Source of the DNA: Leptasterias polaris
Lineage: Eukaryota > Echinodermata > Asteroidea > Forcipulatida > Asteriidae
Length of the DNA: 64,000 nt
Assembly: GCA_037783415.1 (NCBI GenBank)
Contig: JAZGTN010000234.1
Span: forward strand, 1 to 64,000
Reading direction: 5' to 3'
Shown: piece by piece, positions 36,089-49,427 of the stretch
Layout: every line of letters begins with the position of its first letter
How positions within the stretch are numbered: the first letter of the stretch is position 1
Translations under genes and position numbers: made by a program
Notes under the pieces: generated by a model
Told to the model about the DNA's origin: nothing
Database searches by the model: none
Seen by the model: only the letters and a program-made list of their open reading frames with translations

Positions 36089-37196
36089 AACAACTTCTGG
36101 TTCATTCTGAGCGTAATCGGAGACGAACAAAATTCAAACCCCTCAAAACACGCTGAGAGTAATTCTTTACTAAGAAACAAGGGTGTTCCGAAGACACTGG
36201 TTCATTCTCAGAGTGATCGGAGATGACATTAATTTTTTTCAAACTCCTCAAAACGCTCTGAGATTAATTCTGTAATAAGAAATACGGGTGTTCCGAAGAT
36301 ACTGGTTGATTCTCAGGGTGATCAGAGATGAAAAAAAATTCAAACTCCTCAAAACACGCTGAGATTAATTTTTTACTAAGAAACAAGGGTGTAGTGAACA
36401 AACTGGTTCATTCTGAGCGTATTCTGAGACGAAAAAAATTCAAACCCCTCCAAACACGCTGAGATTAATTTTTTACTAAGAAACAAGGGTGTAGTGAACA
36501 AACTGGTTCATTCTGAGCGTATTCTGAGACGAAAAAAATTCAAACCCCTCCAAACACGCTGAGATTAATTTTTTACTAAGAAACAAGGGTGTAGTGAACA
36601 AACTGGTTCATTCTGAGCGTATTCTGAGACGAAAAAAATTCAAACCCCTCCAAACACGCTGAGATTAATTTTTTACTAAGAAACAAGGGTGTAGTGAACA
36701 AACTGGTTCATTCTGAGCGTATTCTGAGACGAAAAAAATTCAAACCCCTCCAAACACGCTGAGATTAATTTTTTACTAAGAAACAAGGGTGTAGTGAACA
36801 AACTGGTTCATTCTGAGCGTATTCTGAGACGAAAAAAATTCAAACCCCTCCAAACACGCTGAGATTAATTTTTTACTAAGAAACAAGGGTGTTGTGAACA
36901 AACTGGTTCATTCTGAGCGTATTCTGAGACGAAAAAAATTCAAACCCCTCCAAACACGCTGAGATTAATTTTTTACTAAGAAACAAGGGTGTTGTGAACA
37001 AACTGATCATTCTGAGCGTATTCTGAGACGAAAAAAATTCAAACCCCTCCAAACACGCTGAGATTAATTTTTTACTAAGAAACAAGGGTGTAGTGAACAA
37101 ACTGGTTCATTCTGAGCGTATTCTGAGACGAAAAAAATTCAAACCCCTCCAAACACGCTGAGATTAATTTTTTACTAAGAAACAAGGGTGTTGTGA
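36089..37196 (-). repeat. 1108-bp HOR, copy 2
   Basis: Near-identical to copy 1 at an offset of 1108 bp: AACAACTTCTGG at 36089 versus 34981, and ATGACATT at 36225 versus 35117. Differences seen are GAAATACGGG in place of GAAACACGGG, AAGGGTGTTCCG in place of AAAGGTGTTCCG, and AAACTGATCATT (2 bp shorter, about 37003) where copy 1 has AAACTGTTTCATT. The deletion leaves a 74-codon frame open over the B monomers, which is a repeat artefact. Confidence 0.85.
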
Positions 37197-37390
37197 ACAA
37201 ACTGGTTCATTCTGAGCGTATTCTGAGACGAAAAAAATTCAAACCCCTCCAAACACGCTGAGATTAACTTTTTTACTAAGAAACAAGGGTGTTATGAACA
37301 AACTGTTTCATTCTGAGCGTAATCGGAGACGAACAAAATTCAAACCCCTCAAAACACGCTGAGATTAATTCTTTACTAAGAAACAAGGGT
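37197..37390 (-). repeat. Transition from inverted B to D monomers
   Basis: The last inverted B monomer has GATTAACTTTTTTACTAAG (one extra C) and is followed by GTGTTATGAACAAACTG, GAGACGAACAAAATTC and CCCCTCAAAACACGC, i.e. D type. B-type CCCCTCCAAACACGC is not seen again to the right, so this marks the right limit of family B in the window. Confidence 0.75.
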
Positions 37391-39396
37391 GTTCTGAACA
37401 AAGTGGGTAATTCTGAGCGTAATCGGAGAAGAAAAAAAATTCAAACCCCTCAAAACACGCTGAGATTAATTTTTTACTAAGAAACAAGGGTGTTGTGAAC
37501 AAACTGGTTCATTCTGAGCGTTATCTGAGACGAAAAAAATTAAAACCTCTCAAAACAGGCTGAGATTAATTTTTTACTAAGAAACAAGGGTGTTGTGAAC
37601 AAACTGGTTCATTCTGAGCGTAATCGGAGACGAACAAAATTCAAACCCCTCAAAACACGCTGAGATTCATTCTTTACTAAGAAACAAGGGTGTTGTGAAC
37701 AAACTGGGTCATTCTGAGCGTTATCTGAGACGAAAAAAAATTCAAACCCCTCAAAACACGCTGAGATTAATTTTTTACTAAGAAACAAGGGTGTTGTGAA
37801 CAAACTGGTTCATTCTGAGCGTTATCTGAGACGAAAAAAATTCAAACCCCTCAAAACACGCTGAGATTAATTCTTTACTAAGAAACAAGGGTGTTCCGAA
37901 GATACTGGTTGATTCTCAGGGTGATTGGAGATGAAAAAAATTCAAACTCCTCAAAACACGCTGAGATTAATTCTTTACTAAGAAACAAGGGTGTTCCGAA
38001 GATACTGGTTCATTCTCAGAGTGATCGGAGATGACATTAATTTTTTTCAAACTCCTCAAAACGCTCTGAGATTAATTCTGTAATAAGAAACAAGGGTGTT
38101 CCGAAGATACTGGTTCATTCTCAGAGTGATCGGAGATGAAAAAATTCAAACTCCTCAAAACGCTCTGAGATTAATTCTGTAATAAGAAACAAGGGTGTTC
38201 CGAAGATACTGGTTCATTCTGAGAGTGATCAGAGATGAACAAAATTAAAACTCCTCAAAACACTCTGAGATTAATTCTGTAATAAGAAACAACAGTGTTC
38301 TGAACAGACTGGTTCATTATGAGCGTAATCAGTGATGAAAAAATTCAAACTCCTCAAAACACGCTGAGATTAATTCTTTACTAAGAAACAAGGGTGTTCT
38401 GAACAAACTGGTTCATTCTGAGCGTAATCGGAGATGAAAAAAATTCAAACTCCTCAAACGCTCTTAGATTAATTCTTTACTAAGAAACAACAGTGTTCTG
38501 AAGTTACTCGTTTATTCTCAGAGTGATCGGAGATGAACAAATTCAAACTCCTCAAAACGCTCTGAGATTAATTCTGTAATAAGAAACGAGGGTGTTCCGA
38601 AGATACTGGTTCATTCTCAGAGTGATCGGAGATGAAAAAATTCAAACTCCTCAAAACGCTCTGAGATTAATTCTGTAATAAGAAACAAGGATGTTCCAAA
38701 GATACTGGTTCATTCTGAGAGTGATCAGAGATGAACAAAATTAAAACTCCTCAAAACACTCTGAGATTAATTCTGTAATAAGAAACAACAGTTGTTCTGA
38801 AGTTAGGCCTACTGGTTGATTCTCAGGGTGATCGGAGATGAACAAATTCAAACTCCTCAAAACGCTCTGAGATTAATTCTGTAATAAGAAACAAGGGTGT
38901 TCCGAAGATACTGGTTCATTCTCAGAGTGATCGGAGATGAAAAAATTCAAACTCCTCAAAACGCTCTGAGATTAATTCTGTAATAAGAAACTAGGGTGTT
39001 CCGAAGATACTGGTTCATTCTGAGAGTGATCAGAGATGAACAAAATTAAAACTCCTCAAAACACTCTGAGTTTAATTATGTAATAAGAAACAAGGGTGTT
39101 CTGAACAGACTGGTTCATTCTGAGCGTAATCAGTGATGAAAACAATTCAAACTCCTCAAAACACGCTGAGATTAATTCTTTACTAAGAAACAAGGGTGTT
39201 CTGAACAAACTGCTTCATTCTGAGGGCAATCAGAGATGAAAAAATTCAAACTCCTCAAAACACGCTGAGATTAATTCTTTACTAAGAAACAAGGGTGTTC
39301 TGAACAAACTGGTTCATTCTGAGCGTAATCGGAGACGAACAAAATTCAAACCCCTCAAAACACGCTGAGATTAATTCTTTACTAAGAAACAAGGGT
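37391..39396 (-). repeat. About 2.0-kb HOR, copy 1 (20 monomers, D then C)
   Basis: The copy starts with GTTCTGAACAAAGTGGGTAA and GGAGAAGAAAAAAAATTC, then five D monomers (GAGACG), then C monomers: GATTGGAGATG, ATGACATTAATTTTTTTC (38033), GGAGATGAAAAAATTC, ATCAGAGATGAACAAAATT, CAGACTGGTTCATTATGAGC (about 38305), GTTACTCGTTTATTC (about 38503), the first AGGCCT monomer (38805), AGTTTAATTATG (about 39069) and AACTGCTTCATTC (39212). The start motif recurs 2006 bp later, and the ATGACATT monomer recurs 2005 bp later. Confidence 0.75.
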
Positions 39397-41346
39397 GTTC
39401 TGAACAAAGTGGGTAATTCTGAGCGTAATCGGAGAAGAAAAAAATTTCAAACCCCTCAAAACACGCTGAGATTAATTTTTTACTAAGAAACAAGGGTGTT
39501 GTGAACAAACTGGTTCATTCTGAGCGTTATCTGAGACGAAAAAAATTAAAACCTCTCAAAACAGGCTGAGATTAATTTTTTACTAAGAAACAAGGGTGTT
39601 GTGAACAAACTGGTTCATTCTGAGCGTAATCGGAGACGAACAAAATTCAAACCCCTCAAAACACGCTGAGATTCATTCTTTACTAAGAAACAAGGGTGTT
39701 GTGAACAAACTGGGTCATTCTGAGCGTTATCTGAGACGAAAAAAATTCAAACCCCTCAAAACACGCTGAGATTAATTTTTTACTAAGAAACAAGGGTGTT
39801 GTGAACAAACTGGTTCATTCTGAGCGTTATCTGAGACGAAAAAAATTCAAACCCCTCAAAACACGCTGAGATTAATTCTTTACTAAGAAACAAGGGTGTT
39901 CCGAAGATACTGGTTGATTCTCAGGGTGATTGGAGATGAAAAAAATTCAAACTCCTCAAAACACGCTGAGATTAATTCTTTACTAAGAAACAAGGGTGTT
40001 CCGAAGATACTGGTTCATTCTCAGAGTGATCGGAGATGACATTAATTTTTTTCAAACTCCTCAAAACGCTCTGAGATTAATTCTGTAATAAGAAACAAGG
40101 GTGTTCCGAAGATACTGGTTCATTCTCAGAGTGATCGGAGATGAAAAAATTCAAACTCCTCAAAACGCTCTGAGATTAATTCTGTAATAAGAAACAAGGG
40201 TGTTCCGAAGATACTGGTTCATTCTGAGAGTGATCAGAGATGAACAAAATTAAAACTCCTCAAAACACTCTGAGATTAATTCTGTAATAAGAAACAACAG
40301 TTGTTCTGAAGTTAGGCCTACTGGTTGATTCTCAGGGTGATCGGAGATGAACAAATTCAAACTCCTCAAAACGCTCTGAGATTAATTCTGTAATAAGAAA
40401 CAAGGGTGTTCCGAAGATACTGGTTCATTCTCAGAGTGATCGGAGATGAAAAAATTCAAACTCCTCAAAACGCTCTGAGATTAATTCTGTAATAAGAAAC
40501 TAGGGTGTTCCGAAGATACTGGTTCATTCTGAGAGTGATCAGAGATGAACAAAATTAAAACTCCTCAAAACACTCTGAGTTTAATTATGTAATAAGAAAC
40601 AAGGGTGTTCTGAACAGACTGGTTCATTCTGAGCGTAATCAGTGATGAAAAAAATTCAAACTCCTCAAAACACGCTGAGATTAATTCTTTACTAAGAAAC
40701 AAGGGTGTTCTGAACAAACTGCTTCATTCTGAGGGCAATCAGAGATGAAAAAATTCAAACTCCTCAAAACACGCTGAGATTAATTCTTTACTAAGAAACA
40801 AGGGTGTTCTGAACAAACTGGTTCATTCTGAGCGTAATCGGAGATGAAAAAAATTCAAACTCCTCAAAACGCTCTTAGATTAATTCTGTACTAAGAAACA
40901 AGGGTGTTCTGAACAAACTGGTTCATTCTGAGCGTAATCGGAGATGAAAAAAAAATCAAACTCCTCAAAACACGCTGAGATTAATTCTTTACTAAGAAAC
41001 AAGGGTGTTCTGAACAAACTGGTTCATTCTGAGCGTAATCGGAGATGAAAAAAATTCAAACTTTTCAAAACACGCTGAGATTAATTCTTTACTAAGAAAC
41101 AAGGGTGTTCTGAACAAACTGGTTCATTCTGAGCGTAATCGGAGATGAAAAAAATTCAAACTCCTCAAAACACGCTGAGATTAATTCTTTACTAAGAAAC
41201 AAGGGTGTTCCGAAGATACTGGTTGATTCTCAGGGTGATTGGAGATGAAAAAAATTCAAACTCCTCAAAACACGCTGAGATTAATTCTTTACTAAGAAAC
41301 AAGGGTGTTCCGAAGATACTGGTTCATTCTCAGAGTGATCGGAGAT
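39397..41346 (-). repeat. About 2.0-kb HOR, copy 2
   Basis: The D run and the ATGACATT monomer (40038) repeat copy 1 nearly base for base. The middle then differs: the CATTATGAGC and CTCGTTTATTC monomers of copy 1 are missing, and the array goes directly to the AGGCCT monomer (40314). It then continues with AGTTTAATTATG (about 40575), AACTGCTTC (40721), CTCTTAGATT, ATGAAAAAAAAATCAAAC and AACTTTTCAAAAC, markers of the adjoining HOR. Copy 2 is therefore copy 1 with an internal loss, joined to the next HOR class. Confidence 0.7.
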
Positions 41347-44300
41347 GACATTAATTTTTTTCAAACTCCTCAAAACGCTCTGAGATTAATTCTGTAATAA
41401 GAAACAAGGGTGTTCCGAAGATACTGGTTGATTCTCAGAGTGATCGGAGATGGAAAAAAATTCAAACTCCTCAAACGCTCTGAGATTAATTCTGTACTAA
41501 GAAACAACAGTGTTCTGAAGTTACTCGTTTATTCTCAGAGTGATCGGAGATGAACAAATTCAAACTCCTCAAAACGCTCTGAGATTAATTCTGTAATAAG
41601 AAACGAGGGTGTTCCGAAGATACTGGTTCATTCTCAGAGTGATCGGAGATGAAAAAATTCAAACTCCTCAAAACGCTCTGAGATTAATTCTGTAATAAGA
41701 AACTAGGGTGTTCCAAAGATACTGGTTCATTCTGAGAGTGATCAGAGATGAACAAAATTAAAACTCCTCAAAACACTCTGAGATTAATTCTGTAATAAGA
41801 AACAACAGTTGTTCTGAAGTTAGGCCTACTGGTTGATTCTCAGGGTGATCGGAGATGAACAAATTCAAACTCCTCAAAACGCTCTGAGATTAATTCTGTA
41901 ATAAGAAACAAGGGTGTTCCGAAGATACTGGTTCATTCTCAGAGTGATCGGAGATGAACAAAATTAAAACTCCTCAAAACACTCTGAGATTAATTCTGTA
42001 ATAAGAAACAACAGTTGTTCTGAAGTTAGGCCTACTGGTTGATTCTCAGGGTGATCGGAGATGAACAAATTCAAACTCCTCAAAACGCTCTGAGATTAAT
42101 TATGTAATAAGAAACAAGGGTGTTCTGAACAGACTGGTTCATTCTGAGCGTAATCGGAGATGAAAAAAATTCAAACTTTTCAAAACACGCTGAGATTAAT
42201 TCTTTACTAAGAAACAAGGGTGTTCTGAACAAACTGGTTCATTCTGAGCGTAATCGGATATGAAAAAAATTCAAACTCCTCAAAACGCTCTGAGATTAAT
42301 TCTGTAATAAGAAACAAGGGTGTTCCGAAGATACTGGTTCATTCTCAGAGTGATCGGAGATGAAAAAATTCAAACTCCTCAAAACGCTCTGAGATTAATT
42401 CTGTAATAAGAAACTAGGGTGTTCCGAAGATACTGGTTCATTCTGAGAGTGATCAGTGATGAAAAAAATTCAAACTCCTCAAAACACGCTGAGATTAATT
42501 CTTTACTAAGAAACAAGGGTGTTCTGAACAAACTGCTTCATTCTGAGGGCAATCAGAGATGAAAAAATTCAAACTCCTCAAAACACGCTGAGATTAATTC
42601 TTTACTAAGAAACAAGGGTGTTCTGAACAAACTGGTTCATTCTGAGCGTAATCGGAGATGAAAAAAATTCAAACTCCTCAAAACGCTCTTAGATTAATTC
42701 TGTACTAAGAAACAAGGGTGTTCTGAACAAACTGGTTCATTCTGAGCGTAATCGGAGATGAAAAAAAAATCAAACTCCTCAAAACACGCTGAGATTAATT
42801 CTTTACTAAGAAACAAGGGTGTTCTGAACAAACTGGTTCATTCTGAGCGTAATCGGAGATGAAAAAAATTCAAACTTTTCAAAACACGCTGAGATTAATT
42901 CTTTACTAAGAAACAAGGGTGTTCTGAACAAACTGGTTCATTCTGAGCGTAATCGGAGATGAAAAAAATTCAAACTCCTCAAAACACGCTGAGATTAATT
43001 CTTTACTAAGAAACAAGGGTGTTCCGAAGATACTGGTTGATTCTCAGGGTGATTGGAGATGAAAAAAATTCAAACTCCTCAAAACACGCTGAGATTAATT
43101 CTTTACTAAGAAACAAGGGTGTTCCGAAGATACTGGTTCATTCTCAGAGTGATCGGAGATGACATTAATTTTTTTCAAACTCCTCAAAACGCTCTGAGAT
43201 TAATTCTGTAATAAGAAACAAGGGTGTTCCGAAGATACTGGTTGATTCTCAGGGTGATCGGAGATGGAAAAAAATTCAAACTCCTCAAACGCTCTGAGAT
43301 TAATTCTGTACTAAGAAACAACAGTGTTCTGAAGTTACTCGTTTATTCTCAGAGTGATCGGAGATGAACAAATTCAAACTCCTCAAAACGCTCTGAGATT
43401 AATTCTGTAATAAGAAACGAGGGTGTTCCGAAGATACTGGTTCATTCTCAGAGTGATCGGAGATGAAAAAATTCAAACTCCTCAAAACGCTCTGAGATTA
43501 ATTCTGTAATAAGAAACTAGGGTGTTCCAAAGATACTGGTTCATTCTGAGAGTGATCAGAGATGAACAAAATTAAAACTCCTCAAAACACTCTGAGATTA
43601 ATTCTGTAATAAGAAACAACAGTTGTTCTGAAGTTAGGCCTACTGGTTGATTCTCAGGGTGATCGGAGATGAACAAATTCAAACTCCTCAAAACGCTCTG
43701 AGATTAATTCTGTAATAAGAAACAAGGGTGTTCCGAAGATACTGGTTCATTCTCAGAGTGATCGGAGATGAACAAAATTAAAACTCCTCAAAACACTCTG
43801 AGATTAATTCTGTAATAAGAAACAACAGTTGTTCTGAAGTTAGGCCTACTGGTTGATTCTCAGGGTGATCGGAGATGAACAAATTCAAACTCCTCAAAAC
43901 GCTCTGAGATTAATTATGTAATAAGAAACAAGGGTGTTCTGAACAGACTGGTTCATTCTGAGCGTAATCGGAGATGAAAAAAATTCAAACTTTTCAAAAC
44001 ACGCTGAGATTAATTCTTTACTAAGAAACAAGGGTGTTCTGAACAAACTGGTTCATTCTGAGCGTAATCGGATATGAAAAAAATTCAAACTCCTCAAAAC
44101 GCTCTGAGATTAATTCTGTAATAAGAAACAAGGGTGTTCCGAAGATACTGGTTCATTCTCAGAGTGATCGGAGATGAAAAAATTCAAACTCCTCAAAACG
44201 CTCTGAGATTAATTCTGTAATAAGAAACTAGGGTGTTCCGAACATACTGGTTCATTCTGAGAGTGATCAGAGATGAACAAAATTAAAACTCCTCAAAACA

Positions 44301-45984
44301 CTCTGAGTTTAATTATGTAATAAGAAACAAGGGTGTTCTGAACAGACTGGTTCATTCTGAGCGTAATCAGTGATGAAAAAAATTCAAACTCCTCAAAACA
44401 CGCTGAGATTAATTCTTTACTAAGAAACAAGGGTGTTCTGAACAAACTGCTTCATTCTGAGGGCAATCAGAGATGAAAAAATTCAAACTCCTCAAAACAC
44501 GCTGAGATTAATTCTTTACTAAGAAACAAGGGTGTTCTGAACAAACTGGTTCATTCTGAGCGTAATCGGAGATGAAAAAAATTCAAACTCCTCAAAACGC
44601 TCTTAGATTAATTCTGTACTAAGAAACAAGGGTGTTCTGAACAAACTGGTTCATTCTGAGCGTAATCGGAGATGAAAAAAAAATCAAACTCCTCAAAACA
44701 CGCTGAGATTAATTCTTTACTAAGAAACAAGGGTGTTCTGAACAAACTGGTTCATTCTGAGCGTAATCGGAGATGAAAAAAATTCAAACTTTTCAAAACA
44801 CGCTGAGATTAATTCTTTACTAAGAAACAAGGGTGTTCTGAACAAACTGGTTCATTCTGAGCGTAATCGGAGATGAAAAAAATTCAAACTCCTCAAAACA
44901 CGCTGAGATTAATTCTTTACTAAGAAACAAGGGTGTTCCGAAGATACTGGTTGATTCTCAGGGTGATTGGAGATGAAAAAAATTCAAACTCCTCAAAACA
45001 CGCTGAGATTAATTCTTTACTAAGAAACAAGGGTGTTCCGAAGATACTGGTTCATTCTCAGAGTGATCGGAGATGACATTAATTTTTTTCAAACTCCTCA
45101 AAACGCTCTGAGATTAATTCTGTAATAAGAAACAAGGGTGTTCCGAAGATACTGGTTGATTCTCAGGGTGATCGGAGATGGAAAAAAATTCAAACTCCTC
45201 AAACGCTCTGAGATTAATTCTGTACTAAGAAACAACAGTGTTCTGAAGTTACTCGTTTATTCTCAGAGTGATCGGAGATGAACAAATTCAAACTCCTCAA
45301 AACGCTCTGAGATTAATTCTGTAATAAGAAACGAGGGTGTTCCGAAGATACTGGTTCATTCTCAGAGTGATCGGAGATGAAAAAATTCAAACTCCTCAAA
45401 ACGCTCTGAGATTAATTCTGTAATAAGAAACTAGGGTGTTCCAAAGATACTGGTTCATTCTGAGAGTGATCAGAGATGAACAAAATTAAAACTCCTCAAA
45501 ACACTCTGAGATTAATTCTGTAATAAGAAACAACAGTTGTTCTGAAGTTAGGCCTACTGGTTGATTCTCACGGTGATCGGAGATGAACAAATTCAAACTC
45601 CTCAAAACGCTCTGAGATTAATTCTGTAATAAGAAACTAGGGTGTTCCGAAGATACTGGTTCATTCTGAGAGTGATCAGAGATGAACAAAATTAAAACTC
45701 CTCAAAACACTCTGAGATTAATTCTGTAATAAGAAACAACAGTTGTTCTGAAGTTAGGCCTACTGGTTGATTCTCAGGGTGATCGGAGATGAACAAATTC
45801 AAACTCCTCAAAACGCTCTGAGATTAATTATGTAATAAGAAACAAGGGTGTTCTGAACAGACTGGTGCATTCTGAGCGTAATCGGAGATGAAAAAAATTC
45901 AAACTTTTCAAAACACGCTGAGATTAATTCTTTACTAAGAAACAAGGGTGTTCTGAACAAACTGGTTCATTCTAAGCGTAATCG
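40721..45984 (-). repeat. 1.81-1.91-kb family C HOR, three tandem copies (third partial)
   Basis: AACTGCTTC occurs at 40721, 42535 and 44449 (spacing 1814 and 1914), and CGGATATGAAAA at 42257, 44071 and 45985 (same spacings). Between them the same subtype order repeats: CTCTTAGATT, nine-A ATGAAAAAAAAATC, AACTTTTC, GATTGGAGATG, ATGACATT (41347, 43161, 45075), GGAGATGGAAAAAA, CTCGTTTATTC, GAAACGAGGG, GAAACTAGGG, and two AGGCCT monomers about 0.2 kb apart. The 100-bp difference is one monomer lost at the hybrid near 42446. Private changes are rare, for example GAACATACTGG (about 44240), CTCACGGTG (about 45570) and GGTGCATTC (about 45866). Confidence 0.8.
42440..42465 (-). other. Hybrid monomer at a 100-bp deletion
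   Basis: The sequence GAGAGTGATCAGTGATGAAA occurs here only. Elsewhere GAGAGTGATCAG is followed by AGATGAACAAAATT, and CAGTGATGAAA is preceded by GAGCGTAAT. The hybrid joins the two within the shared ATCAG. The matching copy, about 44250-44370, has one extra monomer between these halves, and the HOR copy containing the hybrid is exactly 100 bp shorter (1814 versus 1914). This is a one-monomer deletion by unequal exchange in register. Confidence 0.8.
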
Positions 45985-48900
45985 GATATGAAAAAAATTC
46001 AAACTCCTCAAAACACGCTGAGATTAATTCTTTACTAAGAAACAAGGGTGTTCCGAAGATACTGGTTGATTCTCAGGGTGATTGGAGATGAAAAAAATTC
46101 AAACTCCTCAAAACACGCTGAGATTAATTCTTTACTAAGAAACAAGGGTGTTCCGAAGATACTGGTTCATTCTCAGAGTGATCGGAGATGACATTAATTT
46201 TTTTCAAACTCCTCAAAACGCTCTGAGATTAATTCTGTAATAAGAAACAAGGGTGTTCCGAAGATACTGGTTGATTCTCAGGGTGATCGGAGATGAAAAA
46301 AAATTCGAAATCCTCAAACGCTCTGAGATTAATTCTGTACTAAGAAACAACAGTGTTCTGAAGTTACTCGTTTATTCTCAGAGTGATCGGAGATGAACAA
46401 ATTCAAACTGCTCAAAACGCTCTGAGATTAATTCTGTAATAAGAAACAAGGGTGTTCCGAAGATACTGGTTCATTCTCAGAGTGATCGGAGATGACATTA
46501 ATTTTTTTCAAACTCCTCAAAACGCTCTGAGATTAATTCTGTAATAAGAAACAAGGGTGTTCCGAAGATACTGGTTGATTCTCAGGGTGATCGGAGATGG
46601 AAAAAAATTCAAACTCCTCAAACGCTCTGAGATTAATTCTGTACTAAGAAACAACAGTGTTCTGAAGTTACTCGTTTATTCCCAGAGTGATCGGAGATGA
46701 ACAAATTCAAACTCCTCAAAACGCTCTGAGATTAATTCTGTAATAAGAAACGAGGGTGTTCCGAAGATACTGGTTCATTCTCAGAGTGATCGGAGATGAA
46801 AAAATTCAAACTCCTCAAAACGCTCTGAGATTAATTCTGTAATAAGAAACTAGGGTGTTCCAAAGATACTGGTTCATTCTGAGAGTGATCAGAGATGAAC
46901 AAAATTAAAACTCCTCAAAACACTCTGAGATTAATTCTGTAATAAGAAACAACAGTTGTTCTGAAGTTAGGCCTACTGGTTGATTCTCAGGGTGATCGGA
47001 GATGAACAAATTCAAACTCCTCAAAACGCTCTGAGATTAATTCTGTAATAAGAAACAAGGGTGTTCCGAAGATACTGGTTCATTCTCAGAGTGATCAGAG
47101 ATGAACAAAATTAAAACTCCTCAAAACACTCTGAGATTAATTCTGTAATAAGAAACAACAGTTGTTCTGAAGTTAGGCCTACTGGTTGATTCTCAGGGTG
47201 ATCGGAGATGAACAAATTCAAACTCCTCAAAACACGCTGAGATTAATTCTTTACTAAGAAACAAGGGTGTTCTGAACAAACTGGTTCATTCTGAGCGTGA
47301 TCGGAGATGAACAAAATTCAAACTTTTCAAAACACGCTGAGATTAATTCTTTACTAAGAAACAAGGGTGTTCTGAACAAACTGGTTCATTCTGAGCGTAA
47401 TCGGAGATGAAAAAAAAATCAAACTCCTCAAAACACGCTGAGATTAATTCTTTACTAAGAAACAAGGGTGTTCTGAACAAACTGGTTCATTCTGAGCGTG
47501 ATCGGAGATGAACAAAATTCAAACTTTTCAAAACACGCTGAGATTAATTCTTTACTAAGAAACAAGGGTGTTCTGAACAAACTGGTTGATTCTCAGGGTG
47601 ATTGGAGATGAAAAAAATTCAAACTCCTCAAAACACGCTGAGATTAATTCTTTACTAAGAAACAAGGGTGTTCCGAAGATACTGGTTCATTCTCAGAGTG
47701 ATCGGAGATGACATTAATTTTTTTCAAACTCCTCAAAACGCTCTGAGATTAATTCTGTAATAAGAAACAAGGGTGTTCCGAAGATACTGGTTGATTCTCA
47801 GGGTGATCGGAGATGAAAAAAAATTCGAAATCCTCAAACGCTCTGAGATTAATTCTGTACTAAGAAACAACAGTGTTCTGAAGTTACTCGTTTATTCTCA
47901 GAGTGATCGGAGATGAAAAAATTCAAACTCCTCAAAACGCTCTGAGATTAATTCTGTAATAAGAAACTAGGGTGTTCCAAAGATACTGGTTCATTCTGAG
48001 AGTGATCAGAGATGAACAAAATTAAAACTCCTCAAAACACTCTGAGATTAATTCTGTAATAAGAAACAACAGTTGTTCTGAAGTTAGGCCTACTGGTTGA
48101 TTCTCAGGGTGATCGGAGATGAACAAATTCAAACTCCTCAAAACGCTCTGAGATTAATTCTGTAATAAGAAACAAGGGTGTTCCGAAGATACTGGTTCAT
48201 TCTCAGAGTGATCGGAGATGAAAAAATTCAAACTCCTCAAAACGCTCTGAGATTAATTCTGTAATAAGAAACTAGGGTGTTCCGAAGATACTGGTTCATT
48301 CTGAGAGTGATCAGAGATGAACAAAATTAAAACTCCTCAAAACACTCTGAGATTAATTCTGTAATAAGAAACAACAGTTGTTCTGAAGTTAGGCCTACTG
48401 GTTGATTCTCAGGGTGATCGGAGATGAACAAATTCAAACTCCTCAAAACGCTCTGAGATTAATTATGTAATAAGAAACAAGGGTGTTCTGAACAGACTGG
48501 TTCATTCTGAGCGTAATCGGAGATGAAAAAAATTCAAACTTTTCAAAACACGCTGAGATTAATTCTTTACTAAGAAACAAGGGTGTTCTGAACAAACTGG
48601 TTCATTCTGAGCGTAATCAGTGATGAAAAAAATTCAAACTCCTCAAAACACGCTGAGATTAATTCTTTACTAAGAAACAAGGGTGTTCTGAACAAACTGG
48701 TTCATTCTGAGCGTAATCGGAGATGAAAAAAATTCAAACTCCTCAAAACGCTCTTAGATTAATTCTGTACTAAGAAACAAGGGTGTTCTGAACAAACTGG
48801 TTCATTCTGAGCGTAATCGGAGATGAAAAAAAAATCAAACTCCTCAAAACACGCTGAGATTAATTCTTTACTAAGAAACAAGGGTGTTCTGAACAAACTG

Positions 48901-49427
48901 GTTCATTCTGAGCGTAATCGGAGATGAAAAAAATTCAAACTCCTCAAAACGCTCTTAGATTAATTCTGTACTAAGAAACAAGGGTGTTCTGAACAAACTG
49001 GTTCATTCTGAGCGTAATCGGAGATGAAAAAAAAATCAAACTCCTCAAAACACGCTGAGATTAATTCTTTACTAAGAAACAAGGGTGTTCTGAACAAACT
49101 GGTTCATTCTGAGCGTAATCGGAGATGAAAAAAAATTCAAACTTTTCAAAACACGCTGAGATTAATTCTTTACTAAGAAACAAGGGTGTTCTGAACAAAC
49201 TGGTTCATTCTGAGCGTAATCGGAGATGAAAAAAATTCAAACTCCTCAAAACACGCTGAGATTAATTCTTTACTAAGAAACAAGGGTGTTCCGAAGATAC
49301 TGGTTGATTCTCAGGGTGATTGGAGATGAAAAAAATTCAAACTCCTCAAAACACGCTGAGATTAATTCTTTACTAAGAAACAAGGGTGTTCCGAAGATAC
49401 TGGTTCATTCTCAGAGTGATCGGAGAT
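45985..49427 (-). repeat. Family C, mixed HOR segment joining two haplotypes
   Basis: ATGACATT occurs at 46190, 46494 and 47710. The first two are only 304 bp apart, so a trimer (ATGACATT, GTTGATTCTCAGGG, CTCGTTTATTC) is duplicated. Its first copy carries AATTCGAAATCCTC and its second GGAGATGGAAAAAAATTC, the two alternatives that elsewhere mark separate HOR copies. AGGCCT monomers are at 45550, 45756, 46969, 47175, 48086 and 48391. Between 47.2 and 47.6 kb are D-like hybrids such as GCGTGATCGGAGATGAAC. Near 48.8-49.1 kb the CTCTTAGATT plus nine-A pair is duplicated in tandem (about 200 bp). Confidence 0.7.

Noticed and set aside
35968..37803. Three minus-strand frames of 64-74 codons
   Set aside because: Each lies over B/D monomers where a small length change preserves frame. 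The predicted peptides are the same repeat peptide.
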